Shown here: piece after piece, positions 1-5,165 of the stretch
Numbering within the stretch: position 1 is the first letter of the stretch
Layout: each line of letters opens with the position of its first letter
Source of the DNA: Spirosoma fluviale
GTDB lineage: Bacteria > Bacteroidota > Bacteroidia > Cytophagales > Spirosomataceae
Reading direction: 5' to 3'
Assembly: GCA_945860325.1 (NCBI GenBank)
Contig: CAMARL010000126.1
Coordinates: forward strand, 1-5,831
DNA length: 5,831 nt
The notes under the pieces: generated by a model
The model's database searches: none
What the model saw: only the letters and a program-made list of their open reading frames with translations
Told to the model about the DNA's origin: nothing
Program-made: the position numbers and the translations under genes

Positions 1-567
1 TCCAAAGATGTATTCCCAAATTGGCGTAAATACAAAGAATTTGGTGGAGGCGGTATGACGGATTGGGGCGCACACATGTTTGATATAGTCCAATGGGCGC
101 TCGACATGGATGGAAGTGGTCCAGTAAAAGTGGATGCTCCTAAAACCAATGGCAATGAATTTTTAACCTATACGTATGCCAATGGCATCACGATGACGCA
201 TCAGCCTTGGGAGTGGAATAACGGAATTGAATTTGTAGGTACCGAAGGTACTTTACGCGTTCAAAGAAAGAAATTAGAAACTTCTAAACCAGAGTTGAAA
301 GATCGTATCATTGGAGCTAATGAGAAGCATGTGTACGCCAGCAATAATCATTACAAAGATTTCTTAAACGCTATTCGTAATCGGTCAATGCCTATTTGTG
401 ACGTGGAGATTGGTCATAGAACTGCCTCTGTATGTAACATAGGGAATATTGCCTATGCGCTAAATAAATCGTTAACTTGGAATCCCAAATCCGAAAAATT
501 CAATGATGCCACAGCAAATACTTTGCTAGGTAGAAAAATGAATGCTCAATGGGGCATTAAACTTTAA
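1..567 (+). CDS. Gfo/Idh/MocA family oxidoreductase, C-terminal part (5' end outside window)
   Basis: The frame is open from base 1, so 188 residues of the C-terminal part are visible; the N-terminal Rossmann domain with its NAD(P) motif lies off the left edge. The first ATG, at 55, is internal: the residues before it (WRKYKEFGGGG) join directly to the family's signature GGGMTDWGAHMFD. Within it, visible residues D21 and H25 have the DxxxH spacing of the catalytic Asp/His pair known in inositol dehydrogenase. The remainder is a beta-sheet-like substrate domain (for example WNNGIEFVGTEGTLRV). Family members oxidise or reduce sugars and related polyols with NAD(P). The next gene, 23 nt downstream on the same strand, encodes a DUF1080 protein; this pairing is common in Bacteroidota sugar-catabolic clusters and suggests 3-keto-sugar chemistry, which is inferred. 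The exact substrate cannot be read from this fragment. Confidence 0.88.
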   Translation, partial: SKDVFPNWRKYKEFGGGGMTDWGAHMFDIVQWALDMDGSGPVKVDAPKTNGNEFLTYTYANGITMTHQPWEWNNGIEFVGTEGTLRVQRKKLETSKPELKDRIIGANEKHVYASNNHYKDFLNAIRNRSMPICDVEIGHRTASVCNIGNIAYALNKSLTWNPKSEKFNDATANTLLGRKMNAQWGIKL

Positions 568-590
568 ATCAAATCTAAACTTAATAAATA

Positions 591-1211
591 ATGAAAAATG
601 TAATTGTAGTATTCTTGGTTTTAATGACTTTGCAAGTATCAGCTCAAGGAAAAAAATGGGTTGAATTATTCGACGGTAAATCATTGAATAATTGGAAAAT
701 TAATGAAAGTCCAGCCTCTTTTAGAGTAGAAAATGCTTCTATTATTATTGAAGGACCTCGTGGACACTTGTTTTATGATGGTCCTGTGGGGGATCATAAT
801 TTCAAAGATTTTGAAGTTCAAGCAACCGTGATGACTTTCCCTGGATCAAATTCAGGTTTATATGTTTGCACAGATTTTTTACCTGTAGGTTTTCCTTCAG
901 TAGGATATGAAGTGCAAGTAAACAACTCACATACTGATTGGCGCAGAACGGCTTCTTTGTATAATATCGTGGATACATCAGAGCGTTTTGTCAAAGATGA
1001 GGAGTGGTTTGATTTGAATGTGACCGTTAAAGGAAATCGAATCGTAACTAAAATAAATGGAGTAACGGTGGTGGATTATACTCAACCAGAGAATCCTTTA
1101 CGTAGCAAAGGCCAAGAACAACGCTTTATCAAAAGTGGAACAATTGCTCTTCAGGCGCATGATCCCAAAAGTAAAGTAGCTTACAAAAGCATCAAAGTTA
1201 GATCTCTATAA
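591..1211 (+). CDS. Secreted DUF1080 (3-keto-disaccharide hydrolase family) protein
   Basis: A 206-residue protein with a clear N-terminal signal peptide: MKNV, a hydrophobic core at about residues 4-14, and a likely signal peptidase I site after VSA (residue 18). There is no lipobox cysteine, so the product is probably periplasmic or exported rather than a lipoprotein. The mature part opens with WVELFDGKSLNNWK, the typical start of the DUF1080 fold (PF06439, a concanavalin-like beta sandwich), and ends with GTIALQAHDPKSKVAYKSIKVRSL-type strands, also typical, so the gene is full length. Members of this family have been linked to hydrolysis of 3-keto-glycosides made by Gfo/Idh/MocA dehydrogenases, which fits the gene just upstream. 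The start ATG follows an A/T-rich leader without a Shine-Dalgarno sequence. The precise glycoside is unknown. Confidence 0.88.
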   Translation: MKNVIVVFLVLMTLQVSAQGKKWVELFDGKSLNNWKINESPASFRVENASIIIEGPRGHLFYDGPVGDHNFKDFEVQATVMTFPGSNSGLYVCTDFLPVGFPSVGYEVQVNNSHTDWRRTASLYNIVDTSERFVKDEEWFDLNVTVKGNRIVTKINGVTVVDYTQPENPLRSKGQEQRFIKSGTIALQAHDPKSKVAYKSIKVRSL

Positions 1212-1238
1212 TATGGAGGTTGATTTTTTAGGCATAAA

Positions 1239-1264
1239 AAAAGAGGAGCATTGGCTCCTCTTTT
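1239..1264. terminator. Bidirectional rho-independent terminator between convergent genes
   Basis: A perfect 11-bp stem: AAAAGAGGAGC (1239-1249), loop ATTG, GCTCCTCTTTT (1254-1264). It lies 27 nt after the DUF1080 stop and 19 nt beyond the lpdA stop. On the minus strand the stem leads into seven U residues (A-run 1236-1242), a strong terminator tail for lpdA. On the plus strand only the four T residues of the stem follow, so termination of the sugar operon may be weaker. Confidence 0.85.
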
Positions 1265-1283
1265 GATTTATATATGGGGTAGA

Positions 1284-2678
1284 TTATAAATCGACCGCTT
1301 CTCCATAAGCCGCTTCTGTGGCACCTTTAAATGCCTCAGACATCGTAGGATGTGGATGAATGGATTTCATGATTTCGTATGCAGTACTTTCTAATTTTCT
1401 CACCACCACGGCTTCGGCAATTAATTCAGTTACATTGTATCCAATCATGTGGGCGCCAAGTAATTCACCATATTTGGCATCATAAATGACTTTAACAAAT
1501 CCTTCTCTAGCTCCGGCAGCTGTCGCTTTACCTGAGGCTACAAAAGGGAATTTCCCCACTTTAATTTCATATCCAGCTTCGATCGCTTTTTTCTCCGTCA
1601 TTCCCACGGAAGCGATTTCTGGGGTACAATAGGTACAACCCGGAATGTTACTGTAATCCAAAGCTTCTGTCTTATGACCTGCGATTTTCTCTACACAAAT
1701 AATGCCTTCAGCTGTGGCTACGTGAGCCAAAGCCGGGCCTGGAGTTACGTCACCTATGGCATAATAGCCTGGAATATTCGTTTCGTACCAAGCATTAACA
1801 GGGATTTTACCTTTATCCACAATAATTCCAACCTCCTCAAGGCCTATGTTTTCAAGATTTGAAATGACACCTGCCGCCGATAAAACAATATCACACGATA
1901 TTTCTTGATTTCCAGTAGGCGTTTTGATGCTTACTTTGCAACCTTTTCCTTTGGTATCTACTTTCTCAACACTTGAATTGGTCAAGATATCAATACCCAT
2001 TTTTTTGTATTGCTTGGCCAGCTCTTTGGAAACATCTTCATCTTCTACCGGCACTACATTCGGAAGAAACTCAACAATAGTCACTTTCGTGCCCATCGCA
2101 GCATATACATACGCAAATTCTACGCCTATGGCTCCTGAGCCTATGATGACCAACGAATCTGGACGTTTTTCCAAACTCATGGCTTTACGATATTCGATTA
2201 CTTTTTCTCCGTCAATGGGGATATTTGGCAATGCACGAGCACGTGCACCTGTGGCTATCATAATGTATTTTCCGTCGTAAATGACCGACTTACCTTCTGC
2301 GTCAATGACCTCTACTTTTTTACCGGGTTTTACTTTCCCGGTTCCCATGATGACGTCAATTTTATTTTTTTTCATCAAAAATTGCACGCCTTTGCTCATG
2401 CTGTCAGCGACGCCGCGAGAACGAGAAATGACAGCTGAGAAATCAGCTTCGGCTCCTTTGACTGTAATTCCATAGTCAGAGGCATGTTTGATGTATTCAA
2501 AAACTTGGGCAGATTTCAAAAGTGCTTTAGTCGGTATACATCCCCAGTTTAGGCATATTCCCCCTAAGGATTCCTTTTCAATTACCGCACATTTTAAACC
2601 TAATTGAGAAGCTCGGATAGCTGCTACATAACCTCCAGGGCCTGAGCCTACCACGATCAAATCGTAAGATTGCGCCAT
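1284..2678 (-). CDS. lpdA: Dihydrolipoyl dehydrogenase (E3)
   Basis: A 464-residue FAD-dependent pyridine nucleotide-disulfide oxidoreductase of the usual family length. It reoxidises dihydrolipoamide on the E2 subunits of the pyruvate and 2-oxoglutarate dehydrogenase complexes (and on the glycine-cleavage H protein), passing electrons to NAD+. Visible motifs in order: FAD-binding GSGPGGYVAA (11-20); redox-active disulfide in GGICLNWGCIPTK (C42 and C47); ATGAR (142-146); NAD-binding GSGAIGVEF (180-188); second FAD contact AIGDVTPGPALAH (D310); and the C-terminal dimer-interface motif HPHPTMSE, giving the catalytic pair H443/E448. All key residues are present. The start is the only reasonable ATG before the FAD motif, with an A/T-rich leader and no Shine-Dalgarno. 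The gene stands alone here, with no E1 or E2 gene beside it, so its complex partner cannot be inferred. It is divergent from prfB, with 80 bp between the two starts. Confidence 0.97.
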   Translation of the reverse strand: MAQSYDLIVVGSGPGGYVAAIRASQLGLKCAVIEKESLGGICLNWGCIPTKALLKSAQVFEYIKHASDYGITVKGAEADFSAVISRSRGVADSMSKGVQFLMKKNKIDVIMGTGKVKPGKKVEVIDAEGKSVIYDGKYIMIATGARARALPNIPIDGEKVIEYRKAMSLEKRPDSLVIIGSGAIGVEFAYVYAAMGTKVTIVEFLPNVVPVEDEDVSKELAKQYKKMGIDILTNSSVEKVDTKGKGCKVSIKTPTGNQEISCDIVLSAAGVISNLENIGLEEVGIIVDKGKIPVNAWYETNIPGYYAIGDVTPGPALAHVATAEGIICVEKIAGHKTEALDYSNIPGCTYCTPEIASVGMTEKKAIEAGYEIKVGKFPFVASGKATAAGAREGFVKVIYDAKYGELLGAHMIGYNVTELIAEAVVVRKLESTAYEIMKSIHPHPTMSEAFKGATEAAYGEAVDL

Positions 2679-2727
2679 TTTATTAATGATTTATATGAAT
2701 GAGGCCGCAATTTAGCACAAAATCGGG

Positions 2728-2735
2728 TATATTTG
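2728..2735 (+). promoter_or_regulatory. Putative Bacteroidota-type promoter -7 box for prfB
   Basis: TATATTTG followed by C matches the Bacteroidota sigma-ABfr -7 consensus TAnnTTTG exactly and sits 23 nt before the prfB ATG, which predicts a leader of under 20 nt. No clear TTG -33 element is seen at the expected distance upstream, so the call rests on the -7 box and its position. No comparable perfect box was found for lpdA on the opposite strand. Confidence 0.5.
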
Positions 2736-2758
2736 CACTTTATAAAGAAGAAAATCAC

Positions 2759-3833
2759 ATGACTAAGGACAGGTTCAATGACCTGAAAGCCAGAATAGAG
2801 GCTTTAAGGAGGTATCTTTGACTACGATCACAAAAAATATTTAATTTCAGAATTAGAAACGGTCACGTTGGATCCTGCATTTTGGGATAATCCTGTGAAG
2901 GCTGAAACCACCATGAGGGAGATGCGGGGGTTGAAGTTTTGGACCGACGGATTTGACCAATTAGCTAATGCTCAAGGCGATTTAGAAACCATCTGGGAAT
3001 TTTACGAAATGCAAGAAGCCTCCGAAGCGGAAGTAGATGCGGAAGGCGATAAATTAGAGGCCAAGTTAGAGGCGCTGGAATTTCGTAAAATGATGTCTGA
3101 TGAGGGGGATAATATGAGTGCTGTACTCGAAATTAACGCGGGTGCCGGAGGTACGGAATCACAGGACTGGGCGTCCATGTTGTTACGAATGTATCAAATG
3201 TGGTCCGAAAAAAATGGATTTAAGCTTCGCTTGGTTGACCAAAATGATGGAGATGTTGCGGGTATAAAATCAGTCACCATCGAGGTGGACGGAGAATTTG
3301 CCTATGGAAATTTAAAATCTGAAAATGGCGTTCATCGCCTCGTTCGAATCTCACCATTTGATTCAAATGCGCGTCGGCATACCTCATTTGCTTCCGTATA
3401 TGTGTGCCCTTTAGCGGATGATACGATTGAAATTGACATTAATCCTGCCGATATTGATTGGGATACGTTTCGTTCAGGCGGCGCTGGTGGTCAAAATGTC
3501 AATAAAGTAGAAACCGCCGTACGTTTAACTCATAAACCTTCGGGAATTATCATTGCGTGCCAACAAGAACGTTCGCAGTTGATGAATAAGGAAGTGGCCC
3601 TTCGATTATTGAAGTCAAAACTATACCAAATCGAGATTGATAAGCGCAATGCTGCTCGTGCTGAAGTGGAGGCTGGTAAAAAGAAAATTGAATGGGGTTC
3701 TCAAATTAGATCTTATGTGTTAGATGATCGCCGTGTGAAGGATCATCGCACTAACCATCAAACTTCAAATACCGATGCAGTATTGGACGGAGAAATCAAT
3801 GATTTTATTAAGGCCTATTTAATGGAGAATTAG
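2759..3833 (+). CDS. prfB: Peptide chain release factor 2, expressed by programmed +1 frameshift
   Basis: RF2 recognises UGA and UAA in the ribosomal A site and triggers peptide release. The gene is in two frames. ATG 2759 opens 20 codons (MTKDRFNDLKARIEALRRYL) ending CTT, then TGA (2819-2821). A +1 shift at CTT reads GAC from 2820 and continues for 337 codons, giving a 357-residue protein, close to the usual 360-370. The junction RRYL-DYDHKK aligns with the E. coli RGYL-DYDAKK junction. Downstream are the UGA/UAA-selecting tripeptide SPF (about 198-200, in RISPFDSNARRH) and the peptidyl-transferase GGQ motif (243-245, in RSGGAGGQNVNKVE). The Gln should be methylated by PrmC, as is known for the family. 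The preceding N-terminal part is helical and Glu-rich, as expected for domain 1. The final stop is TAG, an RF1-only codon, so finishing RF2 does not depend on RF2. A TTG at 2868 in the second frame could be mistaken for a start. Confidence 0.97.
2807..2812 (+). promoter_or_regulatory. Internal Shine-Dalgarno-like frameshift stimulator in prfB
   Basis: AGGAGG lies directly before TAT CTT TGA C. This is the same position as AGGGGG in E. coli prfB, where pairing with the anti-SD of 16S rRNA at very short spacing promotes the +1 slip. Here the match to the anti-SD core is perfect. It codes for Arg-Arg in the leader frame. Confidence 0.92.
2816..2822 (+). other. Programmed +1 ribosomal frameshift site (CTT TGA C)
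   Basis: CTT is the P-site slippery codon, TGA the in-frame stop and C the context base that makes the UGA poorly terminated. When RF2 is scarce the ribosome slips one base and reads GAC. When RF2 is abundant it terminates and yields only a 20-residue peptide, so RF2 limits its own synthesis (established mechanism from E. coli prfB). Confidence 0.95.
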
Positions 3834-3844
3834 CCAATTTTATT

Positions 3845-3936
3845 TTTGCTTTTTTTGATTGGTCGGGGTGCATTTTAGCTTTACTAACTTTTAAAAAGTT
3901 AGTAAAGCTTGCTGAAAGCGCTACAAAAAAAGCAAA
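3845..3936. repeat. Outer inverted repeat of a nested palindrome between convergent genes
   Basis: Two perfect 13-bp arms, TTTGCTTTTTTTG (3845-3857) and CAAAAAAAGCAAA (3924-3936), enclose a second, inner inverted repeat. Between the arms GTGC (3868-3871) can also pair with GCGC (3918-3921, one G-U) and TTT (3873-3875) with AAA (3915-3917), so the whole 92 nt can fold as one long imperfect hairpin. On either strand the 5' arm carries the T-run and the 3' arm the A-run, the reverse of a standard terminator tail. It fills most of the 119-bp gap between the prfB stop and the stop of the facing operon. It may end transcription of both units or act as an mRNA 3' stabiliser; this is inference. Confidence 0.7.
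3877..3909. repeat. Inner perfect inverted repeat (16-bp arms, hairpin)
   Basis: AGCTTTACTAACTTTT (3877-3892), a single A, then AAAAGTTAGTAAAGCT (3894-3909). As RNA it would form a stem of about 14 bp with a 5-nt loop. No run of U follows it on either strand, so it is not a textbook intrinsic terminator, although its place between converging genes suggests a terminator-like role. Confidence 0.85.
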
Positions 3937-3952
3937 CGTTTGAGATTTTGAT

Positions 3953-4285
3953 TTATTGTTCTTTTGAGAGCGATTCTTCCTCAAGATTTTTGAGATAATC
4001 AACTAACTTATCTTTTGCCATCGATAGTGCAACGGCTAATAAATAGGATTTAATGGCTGACCCTAAAAACGAGGCTTCCTTTTTTTCTTCCTTTTTAGAT
4101 TCACTACCTCCCGAGAAAAGAGAATAGATCAAATAACTTCCTGCAACAATTCCCCCGGCAATTAATATTTGATTACCGCGTTCCTTGGCTATTTTTTTCA
4201 AATCGTCCATTTCTAACGAAATATTTGATTTCACTTCATTTGCTTGCACTTCTAATGCTTTACGTTTATTCTCTAAATCAGTCAT
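3953..4285 (-). CDS. Small one-helix membrane protein of unknown function, third gene of operon
   Basis: A 110-residue protein. I do not recognise a defined family. It has a charged, helical N-terminal region (residues 1-38, Lys/Glu-rich and coiled-coil-like), one clear hydrophobic segment at about 39-57 (ILIAGGIVAGSYLIYSLFSGG), a very charged linker (SESKKEEKKE), a second amphipathic helix at about 72-90, and an acidic tail. The start is set at ATG 4285 because it overlaps the upstream stop (ATGACTGA, 8-nt overlap), which indicates translational coupling. The frame stays open to 4333, but that extension lies inside the upstream gene and is unlikely to be used. The plan of soluble helix plus single membrane segment, next to a holin-like gene, recalls YqjD (DUF883) beside YqjE in enterobacteria. 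That is an architectural analogy, not shown homology. It could associate with the inner membrane. Confidence 0.72.
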   Translation of the reverse strand: MTDLENKRKALEVQANEVKSNISLEMDDLKKIAKERGNQILIAGGIVAGSYLIYSLFSGGSESKKEEKKEASFLGSAIKSYLLAVALSMAKDKLVDYLKNLEEESLSKEQ

Positions 4286-4640
4286 GATCGTTCTCGTTGG
4301 CATTTGTAAATTCGTCAACTTCCTCCACATCAATTAAAGGAACATCTGGATTTTTTTTATTCAAAGAATAGATGATTATTATACTAATGATGAGCGCAAT
4401 AACGGACACACATATGTGTCCCATAAAAGAGCTTTCAAAATAATCATTCAGCAAGTTTGCAAGTCCCAGTAATAAGAATAAAAGGGTAATGCCAACGGCA
4501 AATGCGGCTAATATAAATTTGAAAATTCTGGATAATAATTCTTCTAAACGTTCTTGGATGTCCAATTTCACCAACTCCAATTGAGTTTTGATGTATTTGG
4601 TGACCAAGTCTACAAGTTTAGAATTATCAAAAATCCCCAT
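4278..4640 (-). CDS. Holin-like membrane protein (Phage_holin_3_6 / YqjE type)
   Basis: A 120-residue protein. It has an amphipathic N-terminal helix (residues 1-37, with KLVDLVTKYIKTQLELVKLD, then IQERLEELLSRI), two adjacent membrane segments at about 38-62 and 73-92, and an acidic cytoplasmic-type tail (PLIDVEEVDEFTNANENDHD). This layout fits the Phage_holin_3_6 / YqjE family (PF07332). Despite the name, chromosomal members are not phage lysis genes; they are small inner-membrane proteins of uncertain role. Nothing else phage-like is nearby. The ATG directly follows the TAA of the upstream gene with no spacer, and its own stop overlaps the next start, so all three genes should be translated from one message. 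Confidence 0.78.
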   Translation of the reverse strand: MGIFDNSKLVDLVTKYIKTQLELVKLDIQERLEELLSRIFKFILAAFAVGITLLFLLLGLANLLNDYFESSFMGHICVSVIALIISIIIIYSLNKKNPDVPLIDVEEVDEFTNANENDHD

Positions 4641-5024
4641 TTATCGTTGTTTTAATTTTGCCTCAATGGAATGTTGCGTATGTGGAACTAAACGTAAACG
4701 CTCTTTGGAAATTAATTTTCCGGATTCTACGCATACGCCATAAGTTCCATTTTTAATTCTCATTAACGCTTTTTCAAGGCTTCCAACAAATTTTTGTAAT
4801 CGAACGGCTAATTGGTTCATGTTTTCTTTTTCGGCAGTTTCTGCACCGTCTTCCATGACCTTTGAATTCCCGGAGGTTTTATCCGTTCCGCTGTCGTTCT
4901 TTTTTGAAAGTGTTTCTCTTAAATAAGTTAATTCTGACCTTGAGTCTTCTAATTTTTCTAAAATTATTTGTTCAAATTCTTTTAACTCCTCCGCCGAATA
5001 GCGTTGTTTTTCTTCGTTTCCCAT
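4641..5024 (-). CDS. TraR/DksA family protein with degenerate zinc finger
   Basis: A 127-residue protein with the DksA-type layout: a long N-terminal helix (about 10-42), a loop with acidic residues (EDGAETAEKE, 58-67), a second helix (about 68-92), then the zinc-finger-like C-terminus YGVCVESGKLISKERLRLVP. DksA proteins enter the RNA polymerase secondary channel and, with ppGpp, change promoter choice. The four-cysteine pattern C-x2-C-x17-C-x2-C is reduced here to C98, S101, S119 and A122, so the domain cannot bind zinc in the usual way. Such loss is familiar to me in Bacteroidota members of the family. The start is taken at ATG 5024 (MGNEEKQRYS); the open frame to 5060 adds hydrophobic residues (IFTILNHSIFI) unlike the family. 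It is the first gene of the operon with the two small membrane proteins, which suggests a stress or envelope link, as inference. Confidence 0.87.
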   Translation of the reverse strand: MGNEEKQRYSAEELKEFEQIILEKLEDSRSELTYLRETLSKKNDSGTDKTSGNSKVMEDGAETAEKENMNQLAVRLQKFVGSLEKALMRIKNGTYGVCVESGKLISKERLRLVPHTQHSIEAKLKQR

Positions 5025-5118
5025 AATAAATATCGAATGATTAAGAATGGTAAATATCAAAGATTTTACTCAAAACGCTTGAAAATCAAACCTTTAATAT
5101 TTTTAGCTAACATTTCTA

Positions 5119-5126
5119 CAAAGATA
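5119..5126 (-). promoter_or_regulatory. Candidate promoter -7 box for the traR/dksA-like operon
   Basis: On the minus strand this reads TATCTTTG, an exact TAnnTTTG match, about 95 nt before the operon's first ATG. No TTG -33 element lies at the right distance. An alternative at 5058-5065 (AATCTTTG, one mismatch) has a TTTG 21 nt upstream of it and would give a leader of about 30 nt. The sequence does not decide between them. Confidence 0.35.
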
Positions 5127-5165
5127 ATTTTATATGATTGATTTAGGTAATTATTGATATAAAAT
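5127..5165 (-). repeat. AT-only inverted repeat directly after pnuC
   Basis: ATTTTATAT (5127-5135) and ATATAAAAT (5157-5165) form perfect 9-bp arms around a 21-nt loop, starting at the base after the pnuC stop. It could be a weak terminator or stabilising hairpin for the nth-pnuC message. With no G-C pairs and no U-run it may also be a chance product of AT-rich DNA. Confidence 0.35.

Noticed and set aside
1674..2475. Three plus-strand open frames (1674-1862, 1924-2280, 2281-2475) opposite lpdA
   Set aside because: They lie fully antisense to a gene with all E3 motifs, their products are low-complexity and unlike any family, and they have no start context.
2868..3833. prfB starting at TTG 2868, or prfB as a frameshifted pseudogene
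   Set aside because: The upstream 20 codons plus AGGAGG TAT CTT TGA C exactly match the known programmed frameshift layout, and the joined protein has the normal RF2 length and N-terminus.
3834..3862. CCAAT (3834-3838) and ATTGG (3858-3862) as a terminator for prfB
   Set aside because: Only five base pairs with a 19-nt loop that contains the T-run; too weak to call.
3808..4002. Minus-strand 64-aa open frame across the prfB end and the spacer
   Set aside because: It runs through the nested palindrome and overlaps two real genes; the product is Lys/Ser-rich with no recognisable feature.
4286..4333. N-terminal extension of the 110-aa protein to ATG 4333
   Set aside because: The extension is within the holin-like gene and the ATG at 4285 overlaps that gene's stop, the usual coupled arrangement.
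4278..4640. Prophage remnant suggested by the holin-like protein
   Set aside because: No other phage gene, integrase or attachment repeat is visible, and this family is common on chromosomes as a YqjE-type membrane protein.
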